Positions 56,315 through 64,000 of a stretch of 64,000 nt of DNA are shown piece after piece. A program made the translations under genes and the position numbers. Source of the DNA: CAVRXQ01 sp963849105 (GTDB taxonomy: Bacteria > Actinomycetota > Acidimicrobiia > Acidimicrobiales > Bog-793); NCBI GenBank assembly GCA_963849105.1, contig CAWKGD010000006.1:62001-126000 (forward strand). The letters run 5' to 3'. How positions within the stretch are numbered: the stretch's first letter is position 1; every line of letters starts with the position of its first letter. The notes below the pieces were generated by a model. It saw only the letters and a list, made by a program, of their open reading frames with translations, did no database searches and had not been told where the DNA came from.

Positions 56315-56800
56315 GTGGCCAAGACTGCTCGAATCATCAAGCGGGTCGAGTTCGACGCCGAAGAACCTGCAGAAATCGTCGGCTACATGAACCTGATCGC
56401 CGACGCTCGAGACGGGTGGATCAACCTCATCGCCGAGCTGGGTGACGACGAGCGCTCCACGACGCTCGGATTCATGGCGTTATTTGGAGGGGGAAGTACC
56501 GGAGTGACGATGTGCACATGGAAGCCGGAACGTGCAGAAGAGAGCGGCCGACGCGAGGTGAGCCTCGGAATCTCGCACGAGACCGGACGTCGATTCAGTG
56601 CGCTACTTCCACCGGTCGCCATCCCTGAGAACTGGGGCATCAAACAAGACCATCCGCAACGGGGGCTGGTGCTGTCTGTCCCCGACTCTGAGCCCCACGA
56701 GCGCGTGCTCGATTGGGCGCTACACGCCTTGCGCGCCCTCAGCCTCCCGGCCCGTATCGAGAAGTGGCGAGCAGACGTTTATCTGCCCGCGAACTCGTGA
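56315..56800 (+). CDS. Hypothetical protein
   Basis: A 161-residue frame from GTG 56315 with good coding character: KRVEFDAEEPAEIVGYMNLIADARDGWINLIAEL and LDWALHALRALSLPARIEKWRADVYLPANS at the ends. A glycine-rich middle (FMALFGGGSTGVTMCTW) and no signal peptide. I do not recognise a family. The 317 bp before it contain nothing evident. Confidence 0.6.
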   Translation: MAKTARIIKRVEFDAEEPAEIVGYMNLIADARDGWINLIAELGDDERSTTLGFMALFGGGSTGVTMCTWKPERAEESGRREVSLGISHETGRRFSALLPPVAIPENWGIKQDHPQRGLVLSVPDSEPHERVLDWALHALRALSLPARIEKWRADVYLPANS

Positions 56801-57063
56801 TCACGATCAATGGCGCCGTTAGAACACTCCGATGTGATCGCCACCCGATCTCACGCCACGGGTGACTCGCCCTTTCCTTGTGAGCCTGCCCACACTTCGT
56901 GGCCGTCGTCCCCCTCCGTTCTCGTCGCCGTACACCAGAAGACGAACCCTGCGGCGCGGTGGCTGTGAAATGCGTCGATCCGCCGAACGCTGCGCTCGAA
57001 AACGTTCATGGTGCGATTCTCAGCTTGGTAGCAGACGAATCCGCGTCGCCTCTTCGGCCCGCC

Positions 57064-57528
57064 TCAATTCACCAACGATCGAAGGTGCTCGGCGACCGCT
57101 GCCGCTTCGTTGAAATCTCCTCGTCGCGCCCCCGGCCACTCGTCAACGGCATGCCATGCCACCTCGTCCGGGGTCTCCGGCCAGCTAGGTAGCAGATGAA
57201 CATGAAGGCGATCAACCTCGCGACCGATCGTCGCGATATAGACCCGCGGAGCTCCGAGCGCCTTCAGCGCTGCGGAATACAGATGGATTTGAATGCCCAC
57301 TTCGGCGGCTTCTGAAGCGTCCAGCGCGGCGAAATCGGAGACGTGTGGGCGGGGAGTGACGAGCAAGTGACCAAGAAACGCGGTCCCTGCAGGTGTTGGC
57401 GGCATGTGAAAGACCGCGACCAACTCGTTGGACTCGAGGAGCGCGCCCGGGACCGCGACGTCTCCGCGCAGTTCGCGGCAGACGAGACAGGGCGCAGCGG
57501 GTTCAGACAGTGAGGGCGCTCCCGTCAT
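57064..57528 (-). CDS. HIT-family protein
   Basis: A 154-residue protein with the histidine triad as VDRLHVHLLPSWPET (HxHxx) near residue 110. The family opening is CLVCRELRG, and GHLLVTPRPHVSDFAALD also fits. HIT proteins hydrolyse nucleoside phosphoramidates or dinucleotides. It begins 26 bp after the Crp/Fnr gene stop on the same strand, so they probably share a transcript. Confidence 0.88.
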   Translation of the reverse strand: MTGAPSLSEPAAPCLVCRELRGDVAVPGALLESNELVAVFHMPPTPAGTAFLGHLLVTPRPHVSDFAALDASEAAEVGIQIHLYSAALKALGAPRVYIATIGREVDRLHVHLLPSWPETPDEVAWHAVDEWPGARRGDFNEAAAVAEHLRSLVN

Positions 57529-57554
57529 TCGAGCGACGATTCATTCGGCGCATC

Positions 57555-58238
57555 TCACAGGCCCATCGCACGCCGCCTGATCGCCTCCGGGTTGCGCAGG
57601 ATCAATGTGCGCCCTTCCACTTCGAGCCAGCCGAGTCCGCGCAGTTGGCGAAACCCCTTCACGACCGCTTCGCGGGAAATCCCGGACCACGACGCGAGCT
57701 CGCCTTGGTGGAATGGCGTTTCGATCTCGATCTCGTCACCGCGTGCGGTGCCGTAGCGGTTCGCGAGCTCCGACAGACTCGCGCAGAGACGCGCAAGCGC
57801 GTCCATCGTGCCGAACTCGAGCTGCCGCAACGAAGTGCTCCGGAGACGTGCGGCGACCAGGCGAAGCAACTCGGTCGCAACGCGTGGATGGTGCTCGAGA
57901 AGGGCCATGAACTCGTCGTGAGAAATGACGTCAATCTCGACATCCTCGAGGGCACTTACTGTCGCGGATCGCACGTTCCCGTCGACCGCGCCGAGCTCAC
58001 CGAGGAGCGCGCCGGAGTCATACACCGCCAGGATCACCTCCCGCCCGCCCCGCCTGACGGTGACCTTCACCCGGCCCGAACGAACAATGAACACCTCGTC
58101 ACCACTATCGCCCTGGCGGAATAGCGCCGAGCCGCGCTCGAACTTTTTCCGATGACTGTGTTCGGCGAACGCCGCTTGCTCCTCGTTGGTGAGTCGGCGA
58201 AGGAAGTCATGATCCTCAGCCGTCATCGATTCGGTCAT
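57555..58238 (-). CDS. Crp/Fnr-family transcriptional regulator
   Basis: A 227-residue protein. The cNMP-binding domain reads KKFERGSALFRQGDSGDEVFIVRSGRVKVTV, then VYDSGALLGELGAVDGNVRSATVSALEDVEI (phosphate-binding cassette with E and R). A long dimer helix follows, then the winged HTH with LASWSGISREAVVKGFRQLRGLGWLEVEGRTLIL. Probably cAMP- or another nucleotide-responsive. It lies next to the peptide-export locus, whose transporter also carries cNMP domains; a regulatory link is plausible but unproven. Confidence 0.92.
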   Translation of the reverse strand: MTESMTAEDHDFLRRLTNEEQAAFAEHSHRKKFERGSALFRQGDSGDEVFIVRSGRVKVTVRRGGREVILAVYDSGALLGELGAVDGNVRSATVSALEDVEIDVISHDEFMALLEHHPRVATELLRLVAARLRSTSLRQLEFGTMDALARLCASLSELANRYGTARGDEIEIETPFHQGELASWSGISREAVVKGFRQLRGLGWLEVEGRTLILRNPEAIRRRAMGL

Positions 58239-58362
58239 CTCGCCTCACGATCTACTCGCGCGAGGTTGGAACGCACGCCGAACGGTCGCGCCATCTCGAT
58301 GCGACGACCGTATTGGTTAGTATCCTCGGCGAAGGGGTCACGATACACGGGGTGCTCGAATC

Positions 58363-58539
58363 GTGAAACGTCTGCAGCCCGGCGCTGCTACGAAGAGCCT
58401 TGAGGGGACAGGGATCGCGCAACGTGTGCGCGATCTTGATCAGCTAATACCTCGCTTCGGCGCGGTTGTTGATCCGTGCAGCGAAGAGGTTCGAAGGGGT
58501 GAGCGTCAAGACGAGGCGGCAAAAGAAAAACGCCTCTGA
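58363..58539 (+). CDS. Small 58-residue ORF of unknown function
   Basis: From GTG 58363: RVRDLDQLIPRFGAVVDPCS and EEVRRGERQDEAAKEKRL have a coding-like charged composition. Its TGA (58537-58539) lies inside the following terminator hairpin. It is divergent from the Crp/Fnr gene. No homologue recognised and the ribosome-binding site is weak. Confidence 0.4.
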   Translation: MKRLQPGAATKSLEGTGIAQRVRDLDQLIPRFGAVVDPCSEEVRRGERQDEAAKEKRL

Positions 58540-58556
58540 CTCCTCAGTGGCGTTTT
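58527..58556. terminator. Bidirectional intrinsic terminator
   Basis: AAAACGCC (58527-58534) pairs with GGCGTTTT (58549-58556), extended by CTGA/TCAG inside and a 4-nt loop. On the minus strand it is followed by TTTTTCTTTT-like sequence, ending the precursor transcript. On the plus strand it ends the 58-residue ORF. Confidence 0.85.
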
Positions 58557-58708
58557 CCTCGCTCTTCATTTGTCAAGTGCGACAGGACCTGGATTCACCT
58601 TTTGGATCTTCCCCCGCCGACGACGCACCTATGAGGATCATTGTTCCTCTTCGGTCGCCGGCGGAGGGAATCTCCCTCGGGTCCGATAGTGCCGACCAGC
58701 GGTCGTGG

Positions 58709-58921
58709 CTATCGATCCTTGAATGTCTTGTGCGAGTGCAGACGCGCATGCAAACGCGTGTGCAATCTGCTCGTTCTCCTCGGGGCGAGTGCTGAAGTCG
58801 CAAATTCCGCCAACGACTCCGACGCTGTCTCTGCTGCGGCCCCGCCGGTCACTTCGCTTGCGCTCTCATCGTCGATCGCTAAATCGCCGGTGAGCTCTTT
58901 CTCGTCACGCTCTTCGGCCAT
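58709..58921 (-). CDS. Putative double-glycine-leader precursor peptide (bacteriocin/RiPP-like)
   Basis: A 70-residue peptide from ATG 58921, preceded by GGGAGG (9-10 nt spacing). Residues 1-27 form an acidic leader, EKELTGDLAIDDESASEVTGG, ending in Gly26-Gly27, the cleavage signal of C39 peptidases. The predicted 43-residue core begins AAAETASESLAEF and ends in a basic His/Arg stretch with three RLHx units (residues 52-63) and SHKTFKDR. It has no cysteine, so lanthionine or disulfide crosslinks are excluded. The gene is 177 bp downstream of a C39-peptidase ABC transporter on the same strand, which supports the assignment. Confidence 0.7.
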   Translation of the reverse strand: MAEERDEKELTGDLAIDDESASEVTGGAAAETASESLAEFATSALAPRRTSRLHTRLHARLHSHKTFKDR

Positions 58922-58968
58922 CGGGTTTACCTCCCGCCTCTGGGCACTTGTATGGACCCGTTGAGCAC

Positions 58969-58997
58969 ATAGTAAGTGCGAGGAATCGCCCTGCGAA
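58969..58997 (-). promoter_or_regulatory. Candidate promoter of the precursor gene
   Basis: On the minus strand TTCGCA (58997-58992) and TACTAT (58974-58969) are separated by 17 bp, placing a transcript start about 40 nt before ATG 58921. The -10 is good and the -35 weak. It would let the peptide be made in excess of its transporter. Confidence 0.35.
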
Positions 58998-59098
58998 GCC
59001 CCCAACACTGAGTACGAGTACCACCCTTCGGTCTGACCTCGACATATCGCCCCCACGCAGGCGTTGCGCGTTCTGCGCATCACATTGGCGATGACGGG

Positions 59099-62000
59099 TC
59101 AGTTCCCTTCCGACGAAGAGAGTTGCTGGCTGTAGAGATAGAAGTAGACGCCCCGACGTTCGAGAAGTTCCTCATGCGTCCCCTGCTCGACGAGTCGACC
59201 CCGCTCGAGCACAACGATCTCGTCGGCGTTGCGAATCGTGCTCAGTCGGTGCGCGACGACGAAGGCCGTGCGCCCCTCGAGCAGCCGGTCGATGTTCCGC
59301 TTGACGATCGCTTCCGATTCCGTGTCGAGTGCGCTTGTCGCTTCGTCAAACAAGAGGACGGGCGGCTGGTGATACAGCGCCCGGGCGATCGCGAGACGCT
59401 GCGCCTGCCCGCCAGAAAGTGGCAGGCCGCGATCGCCGACCGGGGTATCGAATCCGAGCGGCAAGCGCTCGACGAGCTCGGCAAGGTCGGCGATCTGGGC
59501 GGCCGCGTTCAAGGCATCGAAATCAATCCGGTCCTCGCCGAGGGCGATGTTGTCCGCAATCGGCGCGGCAAACACATACGGATCCTGCAGGACGAAGCCG
59601 ACCTGCCGCCTGAGGTCTTGGTAACGCAGCGTCTTCGACTCGACCCGGTCGTAGAGGATGAGTCCCGAAGTGGGCTCGATCAATCCCGCAAGCAGCCGAA
59701 GCAGCGTCGTCTTCCCCGAACCGCTCCGTCCGACGATCGCGACCGTCGTCCCTGGCGCGATATCGAGATCGATGTCAGAAAGGATCGGTTCGTCGGTGCC
59801 GGGCGGCTGGTACGAGACGTGACGAAGCTGCACGCGGCCCTCGAGCGTCGGCACAGGCAACAACTCCGAGGTTTCGAAGCCTTGCTCGGGTTCGTGTTCC
59901 AAGACGTCTGCGATTCGGTTCAACAGCACAGCAGAGATCTGAACGTCGTCCCAGGCGTCGACGACCGAGACGAGCGGACCCGTGACCAAAAGCACGAGTG
60001 AGGTAAAAGCGACATACCCGCCGAGGGAGACTCCCCCCGATCTCGCCAGCAGCCCGCCCAAAAAAACGAATAACCCGTAGGAGATGAGCGAGATGAGCTG
60101 GACCGCGGAACCGAAGCGCGCGATCACCCGTCGGGACTCCGACGTGCGACTCATCAGGGCGGCGAATCCGGACTGGAGCCGGCGGCGAAGGCCGTCCTCC
60201 GTGCCCGTCGACTTCACCGTTTCGATCCCCTTCAAAAGATCGATCTGCTCGGACGCGTAGCGGCCAAGACTCTCCTCAATACCGGCGTAGAGCGGCCGCA
60301 GGCGGCTCGTCGAAAACCGCATCGCAAGCAGGTACGCAGGCGAGACCACGAGGAACACAAGGGCGAGCTTCCACGAAATGACGAACATGATCCCGAGCCC
60401 GACGACCACCTGGATGGCCGAAGACAACGTCTCGATTCCCTCTTGGACGATGATGCGGCGGATCTCGCGCGCGCCGGACAGGCGGCGTTCGATATCGCCG
60501 ATCCGTCGGGATTCGAAGTACGCCATGGGCAAGCCGAGAAGTCGCTCCGTGATGAATCCGAGCGTCTCGACATCGAAGACCGAGCTCGTCTTGGAAAGCA
60601 CCATCTTCTGGGCTAGCCCTGCCGCCGTTCCCGCGACCGCAAGGCCGAGGATCCCGAGTCCGAACAGGTCGATCGTCGTGTCCGACGTGCGATTCACGAC
60701 GCCGTTCACGACAGCTTCAACAATGAGCGGCAACGCGACCTCAGCTCCCGCGGCACCGAGAGCGAGCACCGCCGCGGTGATGATCGCACGGCGATGTTTC
60801 GTGAGGAACGGCCGCAGCCAGTGCACGTTCGGCGCGCTGCCGGGCACCTCCGGCCTCACGGCAGCCGGCGTAATCTGAGCGACGTAACCGTCCCAGTGCG
60901 CGGCGAGTTCCTCTTCGCTCATCCGGTAGATGCCGGACGCGGGATCAGCGACCTCGACGCCGCGTCCGTCGACGCCCACGAGAACGATCCAATGGTTCTT
61001 GTCCCAGTGGACAATGGCGGGTGTGCCGAGCTCTGCCAGCCGATCACGCGACACCTTGTAGGGGACGACGTCGAGCCCGACCCGCGCTCCTGCCTCTGAG
61101 ATTCCCCGCAGCGTGGTGCCCGAAGGACCGGCCTTTGCGATGTCGCGCAACCACGAAATCGAGACATCGATCCGATACCACTTCGCCACCATCGACAAGC
61201 ACGCGACACCACAGTCCATTTCGTCGAGCTGCTGCACGAAGGGAAACCGTCTCCGGTGGCGCGGCGCGCGCGGCGTCTCGATCTCGAACTGTGGAAGCGC
61301 TCTCGCCGCCTCTGGCTCGGTGGCGGGCGAGTCTGAGATTCCTCCGGGCAGAATTTCGCGATGGATGTCGAGCGGGACACGAGCGTCACCTTGGCGGTCG
61401 CGCACCGTCACCAGCTCCTCAACGCGGCTGGCGAGCCCGTCGAAGCGGGCCGAGAGGTCGGCGAAGTCCTTCTGATCAAGCTTTAGGAGTCGAACCTCGC
61501 TGAGGGCGCGCACCGTCGCCGACCTCGGCTCGCCGGTAACGAGTGAACGCTCACCGAAGATGTCACCGGTGCGAAGAAATCCCATTATCCGAGGCTCCGA
61601 ATCCGACACGACCGAGACCTCGAGCCTGCCTTCTTCGACGAAATACATTGCCCCGCCCGATTCGCCTTCTCGAACGACGACAGTTCCTGGCGTGGAGTCG
61701 ATCGGCTCAAGGACCGGGAACATCGCCGTGGCCGCCTCCAGCGAAAGATTTTCGAACGCGGCGTGCGTGCGCAGGAAACGGTGCAACGTCTGGATCCTCG
61801 TCTGGTCGCCGAAGGCTGCGCGAATCTCAGGATGGAGTTCGAGCAAGGAGACGAATACGAAGGCGTCGAGCCAGAGAACGCGCACGTGCTCGGATGCTCG
61901 AACCGACGCCGTCCTTGTCGAACCGTCAAGGAAAGCGGTCTCGCCGAACCAGTCGCCAACGCCGAAACGAGCGAGGGTGGTTTCGTTCCCATCGTGATTG

Positions 62001-62194
62001 ACGAGCACCCGTACAGAGCCCTCGGCAACGACATACATGCCGTCCGGGGCATCTCCTTCGGAGAAGATCGTCTCGCCAAAGTCGAAATCGCGAGGCTGGA
62101 ACAAGCGGACAACGAGATCTGCAAGCGTCGGCTGCAAGCGTGCGAACAGCGGCAGGCGAAGGAGAATCTCCTGTTCGCTTGGCGCGACGCTCAC
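59099..62194 (-). CDS. C39-peptidase ABC transporter with two N-terminal cNMP-binding domains
   Basis: A 1031-residue membrane protein from GTG 62194, which overlaps the upstream stop (GTGA). Domains in order: cNMP-binding 1 (about 5-125, GVGDWFGETAFLDGSTRTASV), cNMP-binding 2 (145-250, TGDIFGERSLVTGEPRSATV), linker, C39 peptidase (315-445; Cys328 in DEMDCGVACLSM, His401 in KNHWIVLVG, Asp417 in ADPASG), and a six-helix ABC exporter domain. The ATPase has GRSGSGKTTLLRLLAG, LSGGQAQRLAIARAL and LLFDEATSALD. It should cut double-glycine leaders and export the core peptide. The cNMP domains suggest gating by a cyclic nucleotide. Confidence 0.92.
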   Translation of the reverse strand: MSVAPSEQEILLRLPLFARLQPTLADLVVRLFQPRDFDFGETIFSEGDAPDGMYVVAEGSVRVLVNHDGNETTLARFGVGDWFGETAFLDGSTRTASVRASEHVRVLWLDAFVFVSLLELHPEIRAAFGDQTRIQTLHRFLRTHAAFENLSLEAATAMFPVLEPIDSTPGTVVVREGESGGAMYFVEEGRLEVSVVSDSEPRIMGFLRTGDIFGERSLVTGEPRSATVRALSEVRLLKLDQKDFADLSARFDGLASRVEELVTVRDRQGDARVPLDIHREILPGGISDSPATEPEAARALPQFEIETPRAPRHRRRFPFVQQLDEMDCGVACLSMVAKWYRIDVSISWLRDIAKAGPSGTTLRGISEAGARVGLDVVPYKVSRDRLAELGTPAIVHWDKNHWIVLVGVDGRGVEVADPASGIYRMSEEELAAHWDGYVAQITPAAVRPEVPGSAPNVHWLRPFLTKHRRAIITAAVLALGAAGAEVALPLIVEAVVNGVVNRTSDTTIDLFGLGILGLAVAGTAAGLAQKMVLSKTSSVFDVETLGFITERLLGLPMAYFESRRIGDIERRLSGAREIRRIIVQEGIETLSSAIQVVVGLGIMFVISWKLALVFLVVSPAYLLAMRFSTSRLRPLYAGIEESLGRYASEQIDLLKGIETVKSTGTEDGLRRRLQSGFAALMSRTSESRRVIARFGSAVQLISLISYGLFVFLGGLLARSGGVSLGGYVAFTSLVLLVTGPLVSVVDAWDDVQISAVLLNRIADVLEHEPEQGFETSELLPVPTLEGRVQLRHVSYQPPGTDEPILSDIDLDIAPGTTVAIVGRSGSGKTTLLRLLAGLIEPTSGLILYDRVESKTLRYQDLRRQVGFVLQDPYVFAAPIADNIALGEDRIDFDALNAAAQIADLAELVERLPLGFDTPVGDRGLPLSGGQAQRLAIARALYHQPPVLLFDEATSALDTESEAIVKRNIDRLLEGRTAFVVAHRLSTIRNADEIVVLERGRLVEQGTHEELLERRGVYFYLYSQQLSSSEGN

Positions 62195-63261
62195 AGCAGC
62201 CCCACCACCAGCGCTTTTCCCGCCGCCGCACGGTCGAGTTGCTCGCTGAGCAGCTCGGCGATCGCCGCCTCGCGCATCTTTGGCGCGTCGGATGACGGTG
62301 CGCACCGATCGTGTAGCCAGACAACGTGCACGCCGTCGTCTTCGTCGAACGGTCCGAGCGCGTCACCGGCGACCGCCCCCGTGAGCATCGCGGCCAAGCC
62401 CGTCGAGATCTGATCGCGGCGCAGCTCGCGGCGCTCCAGCGGGACTCGGGCGCGTGCAGCGACGTCGCCGGGCGGTAACCCGTCGTCGCGGGCGCACATG
62501 AGCGCTTCGCTTGCGAACGTGCGATTCGGTAGAACGATCTCGTCGTAGACGAATACCGTCCAATCGACCGTTCGTTCTTTGATCCGCCGTGCGACAGCGT
62601 CCGGCTCGCTGCAAGCGTCCCTGACGTCGGCGAGATCTTGACGGCGCGATTCGTTCGCTCGTAAACGAGCGGCGCACCAGTCGACGTCGAGCGCGCCCAG
62701 CATTGGAAGGCATTCGGAGATGCGTTTCGCGTTCGCCTCGAAAAAGGCGTCACTTTCTTCACCGACGTCGGTCTCTTGCGAGCGGGCTTTCTCGGGCGAG
62801 TGAGAGCTTCGACGCCTCGGCGCGCGCTCGGCCGACCAGAGTCGCACAGCTTCATCGGCGACGCGGCTCCACCACCCGGCGCAGGCGAGGTCAACGACGA
62901 TCGCCCGCTCCAACTCGTCGTCGACGATCGAGCCGGTAAAAGGTTCGAGTTGTGACTGCAGAGCGACCGAACGGCGAAGGTGAGCCCTCCACTCCGCGTC
63001 GTCGAGAGCGCGGCGCTCGAGCCAGGATCTGAGATCGTCGCTGCTGTGCAGCCGGCGCTGGCGGCGGAACGCCTCGGCCTCGCGTCGCAGGTCGTCGTCT
63101 CCGATCGCGTCGAGATTCGCCTTCAGCACCCGCGTCGCTTTGGTCGTGCCAGCTCTCGCGTCATCGAGAAGTCCGGTTAACGACCCGATGACAACGAGCT
63201 CGCCGTACGTGACCGCTTCGTCGCCGAGGCGAAGCGCCGTATCACCGAGCGAAGGCCACAA
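62191..63261 (-). CDS. PpiC/SurA-related putative peptide maturation protein
   Basis: A 356-residue protein from TTG 63261 (an unusual start; no ATG or GTG fits better). The N-terminal helical part resembles SurA-like chaperones (LGDEAVTYGELVV, later LERAIVVDLACAGWWSRVADEAV). The C-terminal part reads SEALMCARDDGLPPGDVAARARVPLERREL, AMLTGAVAGDALGPFDEDDGVHVVWLHDR and REAAIAELLSEQLD. It is the parvulin-like module of proteins described as PpiC-related peptide maturation proteins. No signal peptide. Coupled to the transporter by a 4-bp overlap, it may present the precursor to it. Confidence 0.65.
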   Translation of the reverse strand: MWPSLGDTALRLGDEAVTYGELVVIGSLTGLLDDARAGTTKATRVLKANLDAIGDDDLRREAEAFRRQRRLHSSDDLRSWLERRALDDAEWRAHLRRSVALQSQLEPFTGSIVDDELERAIVVDLACAGWWSRVADEAVRLWSAERAPRRRSSHSPEKARSQETDVGEESDAFFEANAKRISECLPMLGALDVDWCAARLRANESRRQDLADVRDACSEPDAVARRIKERTVDWTVFVYDEIVLPNRTFASEALMCARDDGLPPGDVAARARVPLERRELRRDQISTGLAAMLTGAVAGDALGPFDEDDGVHVVWLHDRCAPSSDAPKMREAAIAELLSEQLDRAAAGKALVVGLL

Positions 63262-63327
63262 GGTGAAGTATGGACCACCAAACGGATTCTGCGCTCATTC
63301 GAGGCCGCCGGCTACTCGCCCGCTTCC

Positions 63328-64000
63328 TCACGTGCTCGGAGGTCGCGTCGTCGCTCTGGGATATGACGCGACCTCGGTGATCAAACGGGTGCTGCGGCCT
63401 CGTGACAGGAAGCTGTACGACCAGCGCGAGATGACGATGATGCGGTTCTCGAAGCCGATCAGATAGAAGATGTGGACGAGGAGCCACGTCATCCACGCGA
63501 CGAACCCACTGATATGGATTCCGCGAATGTCGGCGACGGCGCGTGCCCGACCGATCGTCGCGAGCGTCCCCTTGTCGTGATAGCGGAAGGGCTCCGACGA
63601 TCCTCCCTCGAGCCGGGCACAGATGAGGCGTCCCGCGTACCTGCCCTGTTGGATGGCGACCGGTGCCAGTCCGGGAAGGACGCGAGCCTCGCCTGTGTGC
63701 GCGTCACGCACGCTCACCATGTCACCGAGGGCGAACAGCTCGGGGTGGCCCGGAAGCGTGAGGTCGGCCTCGACGACGACCCGTCCGGCACGGTCGACTT
63801 CTGCACCGGCTGCTTGCCCGAGTAGAGCGGCGAGCGGCGACGCGGTGACCCCCGCCGCCCAGACGACCGTGCGCGTCGGGATCGACGTCGTCGCGCCGTC
63901 CTTGGCCGAAATGCCGACCTGATCGTCGCGTACCTCGACGACGGTGCGCGAGGTGAGCAACGTCACTCCGAGTCGCTCGAGCGACCGGCCGGCACGCCGC
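63328..64000 (-). CDS. ndh: Type II NADH dehydrogenase (NDH-2), C-terminal part (5' end outside window)
   Basis: The frame is open to the window edge. Recognisable NDH-2 elements are TRTVVWAAGVTASPLAALLG, LPGHPELFALGDMVSV (second FAD/NAD-binding GD motif) and PGLAPVAIQQGRYAGRLICARLEG. The membrane-associated tail is GTLATIGRARAVADIRGIHISGFVAWMTWLLVHIFYLIGFENRIIVISRWSYSFL. NDH-2 oxidises NADH and reduces quinone without proton pumping. It ends 66 bp before the PpiC-like gene in the same direction, so read-through into the peptide locus is possible. Confidence 0.92.
   Translation of the reverse strand, partial: RRAGRSLERLGVTLLTSRTVVEVRDDQVGISAKDGATTSIPTRTVVWAAGVTASPLAALLGQAAGAEVDRAGRVVVEADLTLPGHPELFALGDMVSVRDAHTGEARVLPGLAPVAIQQGRYAGRLICARLEGGSSEPFRYHDKGTLATIGRARAVADIRGIHISGFVAWMTWLLVHIFYLIGFENRIIVISRWSYSFLSRGRSTRLITEVASYPRATTRPPST

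Noticed and set aside
58573..58803. A 76-residue minus-strand ORF with clustered cysteines as a second precursor
   Set aside because: It overlaps the putative precursor in another frame, has no GG leader, and its cysteines come from reading the His/Arg codons out of frame.

Overview
The window is GC-rich (roughly 60-65 percent by eye), with frequent GTG and TTG starts, ATGA/GTGA start-stop overlaps, tRNA genes without an encoded CCA, and F420/PPOX-type flavin proteins. It also has a moaC gene beside a SepX/GlpR-like membrane protein gene, a DivIVA-like protein and a small protein with a GWWQ-type motif. Together these point to an actinomycete (Actinomycetota), probably Acidimicrobiia or a relative. 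That assignment is an inference; no rRNA gene or other decisive marker is present.

Layout. 1-1536: end of a MarR-type regulator and an MFS exporter. 1727-23940: a large catabolic and transport island. It holds an isocitrate-lyase/PEP-mutase superfamily enzyme, a DUF1932 dehydrogenase, a cupin, a divergent IclR regulator, a CocE-like hydrolase, HyuA/HyuB-type ATP-dependent hydrolase subunits, a PrpD-like protein, an ACMSD-type amidohydrolase, a FAH-fold hydrolase, a homocitrate/isopropylmalate-synthase-like enzyme, an SDR, a 4,5-dihydroxyphthalate-decarboxylase-like protein, a DapA-like aldolase and a complete branched-chain-type ABC importer with binding protein. The tight overlaps and shared theme suggest uptake and stepwise breakdown of one unidentified compound, possibly cyclic or amide-containing. 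24070-43206: mixed metabolism and transport: a GrdB/PrdB-like protein, crotonase, aldo/keto reductase, GNATs, two PPOX proteins, EamA exporter, polar amino-acid ABC importer, MBL hydrolase, ferritin-like protein, S4 protein, nitrilase, large glycosyltransferase, MFS and a pair of M16 peptidases.

43471-48849: a LacI regulator, an intact IS1380-family element with perfect 21-bp ends and a 5-bp target duplication, then a minus-strand operon of small proteins divergent from hsp20. 48888-53377: DUF4177-like protein, tRNA-Ala, SepX/GlpR-like protein, MoaC, FmdB, phosphoesterase, DivIVA-like coiled coil and tRNA-Lys. 53333-55269: a decayed island bounded by a 46-bp repeat of the tRNA-Lys 3' part, with gene relics, an IS30 relic, one cNMP-binding protein and no integrase. 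55425-58539: lipoprotein, unknown protein, HIT protein, Crp/Fnr regulator and a 58-residue ORF.

58527-63261 holds the most interesting system: a putative exported-peptide (RiPP or bacteriocin-like) locus. It has a 70-residue precursor with a double-glycine leader and an (RLHx)3 core, a 1031-residue transporter with two cNMP-binding domains and a C39 leader peptidase, and a PpiC-related maturation-type protein in ATGA-style overlap. A type II NADH dehydrogenase fragment closes the window.

Four genes (livH-like, GrdB-like, ferritin-like and second M16) are each interrupted by one apparent extra base. A consensus-error explanation must be weighed against real pseudogenes.
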